The translations under genes and the position numbers were made by a program. Source: Muribaculaceae bacterium (GTDB taxonomy: Bacteria > Bacteroidota > Bacteroidia > Bacteroidales > Muribaculaceae). From it: a DNA stretch of 64,000 nt. The notes beneath the pieces were generated by a model. The model was not told the DNA's origin and made no database searches. It worked only from the letters and a program-made list of their open reading frames with translations. The stretch spans positions 47,381 to 111,380 of the forward strand of contig VSPN01000002.1 of assembly GCA_009775355.1 (NCBI GenBank). Direction: 5' to 3'. Positions within the stretch are counted from its first letter, which is position 1. Every line of letters begins with the position of its first letter. Positions 1-8,313 of the stretch are shown here, piece after piece.

Positions 1-1
1 A

Positions 2-955
2 AGAACGGGCGAGATAAGCCATCACATTTTCAAGGAGATAATCAATTATTTTGACGATGGTGACGTGATGGTGTTCAACAACACCAAAGTCTTTCCCGCA
101 CGTCTATACGGCAACAAAGAGAAAACCGGGGCCTGCATAGAGGTATTCCTGCTCCGCGAACTCAACGCCGAGCACAAGCTCTGGGACGTGCTTGTCGAAC
201 CTGCCCGCAAGATCCGTATCGGCAACAAGCTCTATTTCGGAGAAGACGAGTCGATGGTCGCCGAGGTCATTGACAACACCACCTCGCGCGGACGCACGCT
301 GAGATTCCTTTACGACGGTCCCCATGATGAATTCAAGGAGGCTCTTTACGCTCTCGGTGAGACACCGCTGCCCGAATACATCACCCGCAAGGCCGTCGAA
401 GAGGACGCCGACCGCTACCAGTGCATCTATGCAGCCAGAGAAGGTGCCGTGATGGCCCCTGCCGCAGGTCTGCATTTCAGCCGCGAGCTTATGAAGCGTC
501 TTGAGATAAAAGGGGTGGAGCGCGGTTTTCTTACCCTGCATTCCGGGCGCGGCAACTACAAGGAGATCGATGTGGAGGATCTGACCAAGCATCGCATGGA
601 TTCAGAAGAAATGTTTGTCGAGGAGGAACTTGTGGAGATTGTCAACAAGGCCAAAGATGCTGACAAGCGCGTATGCGCCGTCGGCACATCGGTGATGCGG
701 GCTCTCGCTCAGGCGGTCTGCATGAACGGCCATCTGATGACATTCGAGGGATGGACCAATAAATTCATCTTTCCTCCCTATGATTTCACCGTGGCCGACT
801 CCATGGTGTCGAATTTCCACATGCCATACAGTACGATGCTGATGATGGTTGCCGCTTTCGGCGGATATGACGTGGTGATGAAGGCATACAGCACAGCGGT
901 CAAAGAGAAATATAAGTTTGGCGCATACGGCGATGCGATGCTCATCATGAAGTGA
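2..955 (+). CDS. queA: S-adenosylmethionine:tRNA ribosyltransferase-isomerase QueA (5' partial)
   Basis: QueA transfers and isomerises the ribosyl moiety of SAM onto 7-aminomethyl-7-deazaguanine in tRNA, giving epoxyqueuosine in the cytoplasm. The reading frame is open from the window edge, so the true start lies upstream. Family hallmarks are visible: a VFNNTKVFPARL stretch near the visible start, the APAAGLHFS segment in the middle, the LHSGRGNYKEI segment that resembles the usual LHVGxGTF region, and a conserved tail with VSNFHMP and a FGAYGDAM end. The visible part covers nearly the whole domain, so probably only a few dozen residues are missing. The next gene is on the opposite strand, so the two converge. 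Confidence 0.95.
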   Translation, partial: RTGEISHHIFKEIINYFDDGDVMVFNNTKVFPARLYGNKEKTGACIEVFLLRELNAEHKLWDVLVEPARKIRIGNKLYFGEDESMVAEVIDNTTSRGRTLRFLYDGPHDEFKEALYALGETPLPEYITRKAVEEDADRYQCIYAAREGAVMAPAAGLHFSRELMKRLEIKGVERGFLTLHSGRGNYKEIDVEDLTKHRMDSEEMFVEEELVEIVNKAKDADKRVCAVGTSVMRALAQAVCMNGHLMTFEGWTNKFIFPPYDFTVADSMVSNFHMPYSTMLMMVAAFGGYDVVMKAYSTAVKEKYKFGAYGDAMLIMK

Positions 956-994
956 TGACGCGTCTCCGATTCCCCGTAAGTATTGCCGTTGACA

Positions 995-1219
995 TCACTC
1001 CCTGAGCAGATTCGTGCGCACGGCCTCAGCCCGCGATTCGTCGTCGGCATAGTCGCGCTGAAGTATGTCGGGAAAAAAGAAAAGCTTGAAAACGAGAAAC
1101 ATTACCGCGAGCTTGATGATAATTATTGCCCAGAGCCAGCGGCCAACGGTCATCTCCCTGAATCCGTCGGCGTATAGTCGCCAGATTCTCACGGCAAGTC
1201 GAGGTCTTTTTTCATTCAT
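995..1219 (-). CDS. DUF4492 small membrane protein
   Basis: This 74-residue protein has a basic N-terminus, one strongly hydrophobic segment (about residues 28-50, containing LWAIIIIKLAVMF and ending in LFFFPD), and a charged C-terminus. It matches the Bacteroidota DUF4492 family as I remember it. That family usually sits directly before cydA and cydB of the cytochrome bd oxidase, and a CydX-like accessory role has been a natural guess; the function is not established. No cydAB is present here, so the gene is an orphan. Its promoter ends 5 nt before the ATG, so the mRNA is probably leaderless. Confidence 0.75.
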   Translation of the reverse strand: MNEKRPRLAVRIWRLYADGFREMTVGRWLWAIIIIKLAVMFLVFKLFFFPDILQRDYADDESRAEAVRTNLLRE

Positions 1220-1224
1220 GACGG

Positions 1225-1256
1225 CAAAGCTAATAAAATAAGCGCACGTTTACAAA
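1225..1256 (-). promoter_or_regulatory. Bacteroidota promoter of the DUF4492 gene
   Basis: Reading the minus strand, a -33 TTTG (1253-1256) is followed by a 20-bp spacer and a -7 TAGCTTTG (1225-1232). Only 5 nt separate the -7 box from the ATG at 1219, so transcription should start at or next to the start codon. Confidence 0.7.
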
Positions 1257-1263
1257 TGAAAAG

Positions 1264-1299
1264 CAGTTGTATGAATCCGCATGGCGATTCATACAACTG
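1264..1299 (+). terminator. Hairpin with T-run between DUF4492 and the OMP gene
   Basis: A 14-bp perfect stem (1264-1277 with 1286-1299) and an 8-nt loop are followed on the plus strand by a run of seven T. It would stop plus-strand transcription coming from queA across the antisense DUF4492 gene and insulate the OMP promoter downstream. Confidence 0.7.
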
Positions 1300-1399
1300 T
1301 TTTTTTATCGAAAATATGGTCAAAATGGGTTGTGTGTTGGTCATATTGGCTTTAGAATGGCTAAAATGTGTTTTATAACATGAAAAATGGATGGAATGT

Positions 1400-1430
1400 T
1401 TTGCTGTATGTAAAAAAGTGTTTAACTTTG
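1400..1430 (+). promoter_or_regulatory. Bacteroidota promoter of the outer membrane barrel gene
   Basis: TTTG at 1400-1403, a 19-bp spacer and TAACTTTG at 1423-1430 match the Bacteroidota housekeeping sigma consensus exactly. The start codon is at 1496, giving a leader of about 60 nt. Confidence 0.8.
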
Positions 1431-1495
1431 CAAATGAAAATAAACACACTTGACACTAATAGCAATTAACTAATAATCACAAATCAGATCACGTT

Positions 1496-2077
1496 ATGAA
1501 AAAATTTCTTACTCTTGCAGTAGTTGCAGTGGCATCGGCATTCGGTGCAAGCGCAGGTGACGGTTATATCGGTGGTGCGATCGGCTTTATGCACAATGAG
1601 GGCTACAACGCCACATTCGATGCAAACGCGACAACCAACCAGTTTACCATTCTCCCCGAGTTCGGTTACAACTTCAACAGCCAGTGGGCCATCGGTACTA
1701 CAATCGGTTACGACTATACTCACTTCTGCGGCTGGGATACAGACGTACACATGTTCGAGTTCAACCCCTACGCTCGTTTCACTTATTTCCGCACAAGCAA
1801 CAACCTCGTTCAGCTCTTCATTGACGGCGGTGTTGGCGTAGGTCTCGGTTCAGTAGACTACGGAGATGATGACAGCGATACAGCAGTTACATGGAACGTA
1901 GGTTTCCGTCCCGGTGTCGCTTTCAACTTCACTGACAAGTTCTCGGTAGTGGCACATGTAGGTTTCCTTGGTTATCAGGGTGCCAACAACGCAGCATTCG
2001 ACGCAGGTTATCCCCGCAAGGGCGGTATCTCGTTCGACACACGCGACCTCACACTCGGTTTCTTCTACAACTTCTGA
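1496..2077 (+). CDS. Outer membrane beta-barrel protein (OmpX/OmpA-barrel type)
   Basis: The 193-residue product starts with a clear signal peptide (MKKFLTLAVVAVASA, likely cleaved after GASA). The mature part is rich in alternating aromatic and polar residues with Gly-rich turns, and ends in FFYNF, the terminal aromatic expected of a barrel inserted by BAM. Repeated beta-hairpin-like patterns (GYNFNSQWAIGTTIGYDY, GVAFNFTDKFSVVAHVGF) fit a small 8-stranded barrel of the PF13505 kind. It has its own consensus promoter and a hairpin after the stop, so it is probably monocistronic and well expressed. Ligand and role cannot be told. Confidence 0.85.
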   Translation: MKKFLTLAVVAVASAFGASAGDGYIGGAIGFMHNEGYNATFDANATTNQFTILPEFGYNFNSQWAIGTTIGYDYTHFCGWDTDVHMFEFNPYARFTYFRTSNNLVQLFIDGGVGVGLGSVDYGDDDSDTAVTWNVGFRPGVAFNFTDKFSVVAHVGFLGYQGANNAAFDAGYPRKGGISFDTRDLTLGFFYNF

Positions 2078-2099
2078 TCACAGAACACCGACAAATACA

Positions 2100-2127
2100 G
2101 CGGGCGTCTCCTTCCGGGGACGCCCGC
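2100..2127 (+). terminator. Terminator hairpin after the OMP gene
   Basis: A 12-bp stem with one G-T pair (2100-2111 with 2116-2127) and a TTCC loop lies 22 nt after the stop codon. There is no T-run, as is often seen in Bacteroidota. Confidence 0.6.
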
Positions 2128-2484
2128 ACTGTGTGGTATAGGGTCGGCCGGAATAGCGGTGCGGTGCAGGATAGAGATCGGCGACACGCTTTTTTGCCGT
2201 CGATTATGTAATCCGCTCTGTATCCTCGGCCTCTCTCGATTCCGTCTCGGTCTATGGGATTTTCCAGATTTACGACGAATGGAAAGAACGTCAGGCAAGC
2301 AGCACATCCAGGTATTATCTGAATTCTATGGCAGTTGGTCTGTGAGGACGAGCCACCTGCGACAAAGGTGCAGTCTCTGTCTGCATATGGGAACGTGTCG
2401 TCAGGCGATACTCCGTAATCAGCAAATTTTTTTGTATATGCAATTCGGGAAGCATTGCGCCCGACATACAGGTTGCGTTCTGAC
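2128..2484. other. Intergenic stretch without a supported gene
   Basis: This 357-bp stretch lies between the OMP terminator and the end of xerD. It holds open frames on both strands, but none has codon use, a start context or a sequence resembling a known family. No repeat or tRNA was seen. Confidence 0.5.
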
Positions 2485-3411
2485 TCACTCCGGATCAGGT
2501 GTGGCCCGAAGAGAAGGTGCGAAGTGGGGGTGGTGGGCAAGAAGTTCGGTGCGCAGGCGGGTGCGGTCGAGGTGGAGATATATTTCGGTGGTGGCGATAG
2601 ACTCGTGGCCAAGCATTTCCTGGATCGCACGCAGGTTGGCGCCCCCTTCGAGCAGGTGTGTGGCGAAAGAATGGCGGAGCGTGTGTGGCGAGACCTTTTT
2701 TCTGATTCCCGCCGCCGCCGCAAGGTCACGGATGATATAGAACACCATCACGCGCGTGAGCGGCGCGCCGCGCCGGTTAAGAAACAGTATGTCGGAACCC
2801 TCGCGCTTTATCGGCCCGGCGTTGCGCACATGCAGATAATCCGAGATCAGCGATGCCGCCACCGGTGATACCGGCACGATTCTCTGTTTGTCGCCTTTCC
2901 CATCGACCATTATGTATCCGTCGTCGAGTGCCATGCGCGACAGACGGAGTCCGACAAGTTCCGATACGCGCAGTCCGCTGCCGTAGAGGGTCTCGATAAT
3001 GGCGTGGTTGCGCAGGCTCTCGGCCTTGTCGGCCGGAATGGCTTCTATCATGGCGTCGATCTCTTCGACGCTCAGCACATCCGGAAGCGTGCGGCCGATG
3101 CGCGGAGACTCGATCAGAGCAGACGGATCGGTTTCGATATATCCTTCCTGCCTCATGAACCTGAAGAAACTGCGGATTCCGGCGATGAGCCTCGCCTGCG
3201 AACGGGCGGAAATGCCGAGATCATGTATCTCGCACAGAAATGTCAGCAGATCATCCTGCTTCACATCTCGGACATCCACGCCGTGTGACCGCGCGAAGTC
3301 GAGCAGATGCCCCACATCGACAAGATAGCTGCTTGCTGTGTGTTGCGACAGCCCGCGCTCCAGAAGCAGATGGCGCGAGAAATCGGTGGCTATTTCCGAA
3401 GCCTTCTTCAT
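2485..3411 (-). CDS. xerD: Site-specific tyrosine recombinase XerD
   Basis: XerD acts with XerC at the chromosomal dif site to resolve chromosome dimers. The 308-residue protein has the usual family length: an N-terminal SAM-like DNA-binding domain (about residues 5-90) and a C-terminal catalytic domain. The full catalytic set is present: R148 (GLRVSEL), K172 (GKGDKQR), H243 and R246 (HTLRHSF), H269 (LGHE) and the nucleophile Y278 (TTEIYLHLD). There is no integrase-type extra arm domain and no att site or phage neighbour, so this is the housekeeping enzyme. The upstream minus-strand gene ends 2 nt before the ATG, so they are probably cotranscribed. Confidence 0.92.
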   Translation of the reverse strand: MKKASEIATDFSRHLLLERGLSQHTASSYLVDVGHLLDFARSHGVDVRDVKQDDLLTFLCEIHDLGISARSQARLIAGIRSFFRFMRQEGYIETDPSALIESPRIGRTLPDVLSVEEIDAMIEAIPADKAESLRNHAIIETLYGSGLRVSELVGLRLSRMALDDGYIMVDGKGDKQRIVPVSPVAASLISDYLHVRNAGPIKREGSDILFLNRRGAPLTRVMVFYIIRDLAAAAGIRKKVSPHTLRHSFATHLLEGGANLRAIQEMLGHESIATTEIYLHLDRTRLRTELLAHHPHFAPSLRATPDPE

Positions 3412-3413
3412 GA

Positions 3414-3968
3414 TCAGATCAGGATCGAATAAGACACTTTCTGCATGTCAGGGCGGGAAAAAATCAGCACGTTCTTTCTGCCGTAGAACATCAGTCCCTC
3501 TCCGATTGAGTCGAAGATAGTAGCGGCCCATCCGGCCGGAGCGTCGTGCAGCGCAAGTGTGCGGCCAGGCTGCCGGAGCAGACCGACAAGCCTTTCAAGC
3601 GGTATATAGTCTCTCGTGGAGCATACGAGGCCGCAGCTTTCGGCCTCCTGCATAGCCGAGATGACGTGTATGCGCGAGCCGGCGGCACGCAAGGCCGTGA
3701 GGTATAGTGTCGTGTCGTGCGAATTGGGCATAAAGACCCGGTCGGAATCAAGAAAAGCGGCAAGTCTCAGCAGAGTGCGGGCCATGCGTCGTGCATGCAT
3801 CCCTTCACCTCTGCCGAGAGCGCAGTCGATATCCTCATAGCCGTAGTATGCATACCGTCGACCGGGGCGTATTACCTCCTTCACCACCGTATAGGCGAAA
3901 GGGGAGTGTACGCCATATCCCCGGGTGTGACGCCAGCGTTTGTAAGCCTCGGCCAGTCGGTGTGCCAT
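3414..3968 (-). CDS. Methyltransferase-like protein with degenerate SAM motif
   Basis: The N-terminus carries a GYGVHSPFAY motif, typical of a Bacteroidota group usually annotated as class I SAM-dependent methyltransferase. However the glycine-rich SAM loop expected after about 70 residues is replaced by a sequence without that pattern (DSDRVFMPNSHDTT), so catalytic activity is doubtful. I chose the internal ATG at 3968, which gives 185 residues. The first ATG at 4046 would add 26 low-complexity residues and overlap the upstream gene by 55 nt. The gene lies tightly between the YfhO-type gene and xerD on the same strand. Confidence 0.55.
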   Translation of the reverse strand: MAHRLAEAYKRWRHTRGYGVHSPFAYTVVKEVIRPGRRYAYYGYEDIDCALGRGEGMHARRMARTLLRLAAFLDSDRVFMPNSHDTTLYLTALRAAGSRIHVISAMQEAESCGLVCSTRDYIPLERLVGLLRQPGRTLALHDAPAGWAATIFDSIGEGLMFYGRKNVLIFSRPDMQKVSYSILI

Positions 3969-3991
3969 CTGAACGGTCAGGATGTGTGTTG

Positions 3992-6460
3992 TCAGACTTC
4001 CCCGCGGCCGGGATGCTGTCTGTTCAGACGTTTCACGAAACGCCATGTCCAGTAAGCGAAAGCACCCAGACAGAGAATGTAGATCAGAATCACGGCAGTC
4101 ACGCCAAGCGTGTTGGTCACATGCAGAGACTTCGGGTCGAACCTGAAGTCTATGTCATGCGTGCCCGGACCGAGGCGCAGCGCACGCAGCACGTAATTGA
4201 CGCGTCCGATTTCGGCAGGCTTGCCGTCGACAGTCGCCTGCCAGCCCCACGGGAAGTAGATCTCGCTGAACACCGCGACGCCGCCGCGTGCCGAACGAGC
4301 CTTGTAGGTCAGGCGGTTCGGAGCATAAGAGGTCTCATAGACCGTGTCTCCGGGCACCGGTGCGGCAGCCTGTCCGAGCACGGCACTGAATTTTTTGTCG
4401 GCCACCGCGCGTGTGCGTGTGTCGAGCGAGTCGAGAGCCGCCATCTCATGGTCGGCGTCGGCCACGTAATCTATGCCCGACACGAACCATGCGTTGCCGA
4501 GAGCGCCAGGATTCTCCTCATATTCATTGCCCGAAAGGAAATATTTCGTGTTGAGCATGTCGAGCACACGCGGGTTGTTGCGGTATATCTGGTGTTCGAG
4601 CAGGTCGTTGTAACGGGTCAGTTTGGCCGCGTGGTAACCGCCGATCGTCTTGTGGAAGTATGAAGATCGGGCACCTCCCATGTCGGCCACGTCGAGAACC
4701 CTGTAGTTGGTTGTGTCTTTGAGTATCTCTCTGTCGGCATCGGTCATGCTGAACACCTCTTCGTTGTCGGCAGGAGCGGTAAAGTTGTCACTGTTGACAT
4801 AGCGGTGTCCGACAGTATATAGATCGGCGAGCGCGAGCAGAGAGAGTGTGAACACGAAGACAGAATGCTTTTTGAACATCCCTCTGAAGTAAAGGAAAAG
4901 CAGCGCGCATCCGATCAGGATGACTACAAGCGAGCGGGCGCAGTCGGCACTGACTATCGAGAGACGCGTCTCGCGTATGCCTCCGATAACGCCGAAATAT
5001 GCCGGATTGGTGAATGCTCCGGCTTCGTTGAGCTGCTCTATTTCGGTTGCCGAGAACGGATCGCCGAAGACAGATGGAGAGATCCAGCCGACAAGGCATA
5101 TGAGCGCGCCGATTCCGAACACGCCATACGACACCCAGGGATTGCGGCGGAATTCATCAGGCTCGTCTAGCATTTTCTTGATGCAGAGCGCGGCCAGCAG
5201 CGGCACGGTGAACTCTACCACGACAAGAATGCTTGACACGGCGCGGAACTTGTTGTAGGCCGGGAAATTGTCGATAAAGAAATTGGTCAGTGCCGGGAAA
5301 TTATGTCCCCATGAGAGCAGCAGGGCGAGCACAGACACTGCGAAAAGCGCCCATTTCATCGGCGTTCGGACCATGAACAGGGCCAGGATGGCCAGCAGCA
5401 GTACGAACGCACCCACATAGACCGGGCCGTTGGTCATCGGCTGGTCGCCGAAATACTGCGGGAACTGTCCGATGAACTGCAGTTCCTCGGGCGATACGTT
5501 CAGTTCGTTGGCTTTCTTTGTTTCGGCGAGCGACTTGAGGGTTGTCTGTCCGGCCACCGGCTGTATCGTGGCCCCCCCCTTCACATTCGGAATGAGCAGT
5601 GTGAAAGACTCGTCTATGCCGTAGCTCCAGGCCGTTATTGCCGCACGATCCATGCCGGCGGTAGATTTGCCGGCGGGAACAGTCAGATCCGTGGCACGGC
5701 CTCTGACCGTTTCTTTCGAGTATTCATATGAGTTATAAAGACTTGCAGAGTTTGCCGCCACTGCGAGGCATCCCGCCAGCAGCGCGCAGCCGGTGGCCGC
5801 GAGCCATTGCTTTCCCTCCTTTCTGTGTATGGCGGTGCAGAGCCACGCGATCATCATGGCAGCCACTACGAACAAGAAATAAAATGTCATCTGCGGGTGG
5901 TTGCTCTGGAGCTGCAGCGCGCCGAAGAGAGCGGTCAGGGCCGTTCCTGCCAGATACCTGCGGCGGTAGAGCAGGGCGAGACCTCCGATGGTTGGAGGAA
6001 TGTAGGCGAGCGTTACGAACTTCCATATGTGTCCCGCGCCGATCAGGATTATGAAATAAGAAGAGAAGCCCCAGGCCAGTGACGCGAAGAGGGCCGTGTG
6101 CCATTTCATCCTCATGCATAGGCACATGATGAAAAAACCCGCCATCATGGCAAACAGAAGGTTTGCCGGAGCCGGAAGGCCGAGCATGTAGGCCTGCCCG
6201 ATCCACGTCAGCAGACTGTTTGCCGGGTAAGAGGGTGCTATCTGGAAATTGGGCATTCCGCCGAACAGTGAGTTTGTCCAGCGTGTGGTCTCGCCTGTGG
6301 CTTCGTGGAAAGCCTTTCCTTCCTGGCCGTTGGCGATGCCCTGCATTATGTCGTGCTGCTGGAGCACGTTGCCCTGAATGTCATCAGGGTAGAAAAAAAC
6401 AATGGCCACGACAGCGAGAAACGCGGTGGCCAGAATGTAGAACAGATATTTCTTTTTCAT
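3992..6460 (-). CDS. YfhO family membrane protein
   Basis: This 822-residue protein has a signal-anchor at the N-terminus, roughly a dozen hydrophobic segments and large extracytoplasmic loops. The early LFGGMPNFQ region and the PWGWQATVDGK / YVLRALRLGPGTHDI region near the C-terminus fit PF09586 (YfhO). Members are GT-C-fold glycosyltransferase-like membrane proteins; in Firmicutes some are linked to lipoteichoic acid glycosylation, while the role in Bacteroidota is unknown. A final membrane segment (about residues 785-805) is followed by a short basic tail. It sits 28 nt downstream of an Lrp-type regulator on the same strand. Confidence 0.85.
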   Translation of the reverse strand: MKKKYLFYILATAFLAVVAIVFFYPDDIQGNVLQQHDIMQGIANGQEGKAFHEATGETTRWTNSLFGGMPNFQIAPSYPANSLLTWIGQAYMLGLPAPANLLFAMMAGFFIMCLCMRMKWHTALFASLAWGFSSYFIILIGAGHIWKFVTLAYIPPTIGGLALLYRRRYLAGTALTALFGALQLQSNHPQMTFYFLFVVAAMMIAWLCTAIHRKEGKQWLAATGCALLAGCLAVAANSASLYNSYEYSKETVRGRATDLTVPAGKSTAGMDRAAITAWSYGIDESFTLLIPNVKGGATIQPVAGQTTLKSLAETKKANELNVSPEELQFIGQFPQYFGDQPMTNGPVYVGAFVLLLAILALFMVRTPMKWALFAVSVLALLLSWGHNFPALTNFFIDNFPAYNKFRAVSSILVVVEFTVPLLAALCIKKMLDEPDEFRRNPWVSYGVFGIGALICLVGWISPSVFGDPFSATEIEQLNEAGAFTNPAYFGVIGGIRETRLSIVSADCARSLVVILIGCALLFLYFRGMFKKHSVFVFTLSLLALADLYTVGHRYVNSDNFTAPADNEEVFSMTDADREILKDTTNYRVLDVADMGGARSSYFHKTIGGYHAAKLTRYNDLLEHQIYRNNPRVLDMLNTKYFLSGNEYEENPGALGNAWFVSGIDYVADADHEMAALDSLDTRTRAVADKKFSAVLGQAAAPVPGDTVYETSYAPNRLTYKARSARGGVAVFSEIYFPWGWQATVDGKPAEIGRVNYVLRALRLGPGTHDIDFRFDPKSLHVTNTLGVTAVILIYILCLGAFAYWTWRFVKRLNRQHPGRGEV

Positions 6461-6488
6461 CGTTGCCTTGGAGAGCGGTTGTGGCGGG

Positions 6489-6965
6489 TCATTTTTTGTC
6501 AGATTTCGATGTGTCGATGTGGATCTGACGGTTCATGCTCTGCTCGAGCGAGATGAGAGTCTCGGTCTCGGTGACGCCGGGCACATGCTGGATGCGGTCG
6601 TTGAGAAGCTGCATCAGGTGCTGGTTGTCGTAGGCGTAGAGTTTTATGAGCATAGAGTAGGGGCCTGTGGTGAAGTGGCACTCCACTACTTCGGGAATCT
6701 TGCAGAGTTCGGCTGCGGCCTCACGGTAGAGCGAGCCTTTCTCTAGCTTGACACCTATGTATGTGCAGGTGTTGTAGCCCAGTTTGTGAGGATTCACGAT
6801 GTAGCCGGACCCGATGATGACTTTCATTTCGATAAGGCGCTGAATGCGCTGGTGGATGGCTGCGCGCGACACTCCGCACTGCGCGGCGATATCTTTTGAC
6901 GGAATTCTTGCGTTTTCCATCACAATATTCAGGATTTTCTTGTCAAGAATATCAAGTTTTTCCAT
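6489..6965 (-). CDS. Lrp/AsnC family transcriptional regulator
   Basis: This roughly 158-residue protein has an N-terminal winged helix-turn-helix (about residues 5-55, with IPSKDIAAQCGVSRAAIHQR as recognition helix region) and a C-terminal RAM/ACT-like ligand-binding domain (about 65-140). That is the full Lrp/AsnC architecture, and such proteins form octamers that sense amino acids. I chose MEKLDILDKK (6965) over the ATG four codons upstream because it matches the usual family start. A -7 TAATTTTG box lies 30-37 nt upstream of this ATG. The target genes cannot be told from sequence; the same-strand YfhO gene directly downstream may be cotranscribed. Confidence 0.88.
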   Translation of the reverse strand: MEKLDILDKKILNIVMENARIPSKDIAAQCGVSRAAIHQRIQRLIEMKVIIGSGYIVNPHKLGYNTCTYIGVKLEKGSLYREAAAELCKIPEVVECHFTTGPYSMLIKLYAYDNQHLMQLLNDRIQHVPGVTETETLISLEQSMNRQIHIDTSKSDKK

Positions 6966-6994
6966 TATGATTTTCAAAATGTTTAAATTCGGTG

Positions 6995-7026
6995 CAAAAT
7001 TAATAAAAAATTCTTATATATGCAAC
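6995..7026 (-). promoter_or_regulatory. Promoter of the Lrp/AsnC gene
   Basis: The minus strand shows -7 TAATTTTG (6995-7002), a 20-bp spacer, and GTTG (7023-7026) at the -33 position, one base off consensus. The predicted leader is about 20-25 nt. Confidence 0.6.
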
Positions 7027-7047
7027 GAGTGTATGACATAATTTATT

Positions 7048-8313
7048 TCATACGCTTTCTGTTGACAGGGATATTCTTGAACGGGCGAAAGCTGCGGTTG
7101 CACAGGCAGTGGCAAGTCCGATGGCGGCCACAGGCAGAAGTGTCGCTAAAAGGTCGGTGATTCTGACCTCGACCGGGTAGGCCGGCACAATCGTCGCGTC
7201 GGGGTCGCCTCCGATCGTTATTATGCCGAAATGCTGTTGTATGAGGCAGAGCGTGAGTCCCAGCAGTATTCCCGCTATGCCTCCTGCTCCCGACACGTAT
7301 ATGCTTTCCCATGCGAATATCCTGCCGGTGCGGCGGCGCGACAGTCCGAGCGCGGAGAGGATCGACAGAGTTTTTTCCTTTTCGAGCACGAGCATCGAGA
7401 GTGACGATATTATGTTGAAGCTCGCTATGATCAGTATGAAGCCCAGAAGCATGAACGATACCCATTTCTCGATCGAGATCATTCGGAAATTCATCTCCTG
7501 CTGCCGCATCCTGTCTTTTATGACAAACCTCTGGCCGAGTTTCTGCCGCAGGGCGTCGGCAACGGCGTCGGGCGATGCATCGGGCGACAGGCTGATCTCG
7601 ATGGCCGATGCCTCGCTGTCATATTGCAGCAGCCGCCTGACCGTAGAGACGGGCATGATGACGCCGTCGTCGTCAAACTGGGCCTGATCTGTCCGGTATA
7701 TGCCGGAGGCTGTAAGGGAGTCGGTCATGAAAGATGACGCAGGATTGGCAAGATTGACTCGCCCCTTGCGTCTCGGAGCGAACAGCAGCAGTCCGTCGCC
7801 GGGTCTTATGCCGAGCCTCGCGGCCACACCTATAGAGACTACGGCAGACGCAACGGTGTGGCCGTCGGCCGCTCTTGCTGTGTCGGGATAGCCTCCATAT
7901 CCATCGGCGATAAGACTGCGTATGTCCGTGACCTTTGCGTATGGCCCGGGATTCACCCCCTTGACTGTGACTGGCATCTCTTGCGAGTTGCATATCATCA
8001 GGGCATTGTCTGAAAGAGTGGGGGTGGCGAGTGCTACTCCGGGCACTGAGGCGGCGACGGCTGTCAGACTGTCGGCTTCTGCAAAGACTTTACCCTCAGC
8101 TGCCACGACCATTATGTCGGGCGAGAGAGTGTCGAGGCGCGAGGCTATGACCTGTCTGAAGCCGTTGAAAACCGACAGCACGCAGACAATCGCCGCCGTG
8201 GCCACAGCCATGGCGCAGACCGACACCGTCGAGATTGTCGCGACGGCGCCGTGTGTCTTTTTCGATATGAGATACCGCCAGGCTATGACGGCGGTCAGAT
8301 CAGTTCTCATCAT
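7048..8313 (-). CDS. FtsX-like ABC transporter permease (LolC/LolE or MacB type)
   Basis: The protein of about 421 residues has one N-terminal membrane helix after AWRYLISKKTHGAV, a long periplasmic domain, and three C-terminal membrane helices beginning near FMLLGFILIIASFNI. That is the FtsX/MacB-type layout of lipoprotein-releasing permeases. The ILSALGLSRRRTGRIFAWES region fits the cytoplasmic coupling segment. I chose the ATG at 8313 (an ATGATG pair) because it overlaps the rbfA stop by 14 nt; a longer start at 8370 would lie deep inside rbfA. No partner ATPase gene is adjacent. Export of lipoproteins to the outer membrane is the likely role, by family only. Confidence 0.85.
   Translation of the reverse strand: MMRTDLTAVIAWRYLISKKTHGAVATISTVSVCAMAVATAAIVCVLSVFNGFRQVIASRLDTLSPDIMVVAAEGKVFAEADSLTAVAASVPGVALATPTLSDNALMICNSQEMPVTVKGVNPGPYAKVTDIRSLIADGYGGYPDTARAADGHTVASAVVSIGVAARLGIRPGDGLLLFAPRRKGRVNLANPASSFMTDSLTASGIYRTDQAQFDDDGVIMPVSTVRRLLQYDSEASAIEISLSPDASPDAVADALRQKLGQRFVIKDRMRQQEMNFRMISIEKWVSFMLLGFILIIASFNIISSLSMLVLEKEKTLSILSALGLSRRRTGRIFAWESIYVSGAGGIAGILLGLTLCLIQQHFGIITIGGDPDATIVPAYPVEVRITDLLATLLPVAAIGLATACATAAFARSRISLSTESV

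Noticed and set aside
2159..2740. Possible gene in the space after the OMP gene
   Set aside because: The frame runs into the xerD coding region on the opposite strand and the unique part has no recognisable sequence.
2485..3411. XerD as integrase of a mobile island
   Set aside because: It has the housekeeping length and architecture, no att-like repeats, and lies among core genes.
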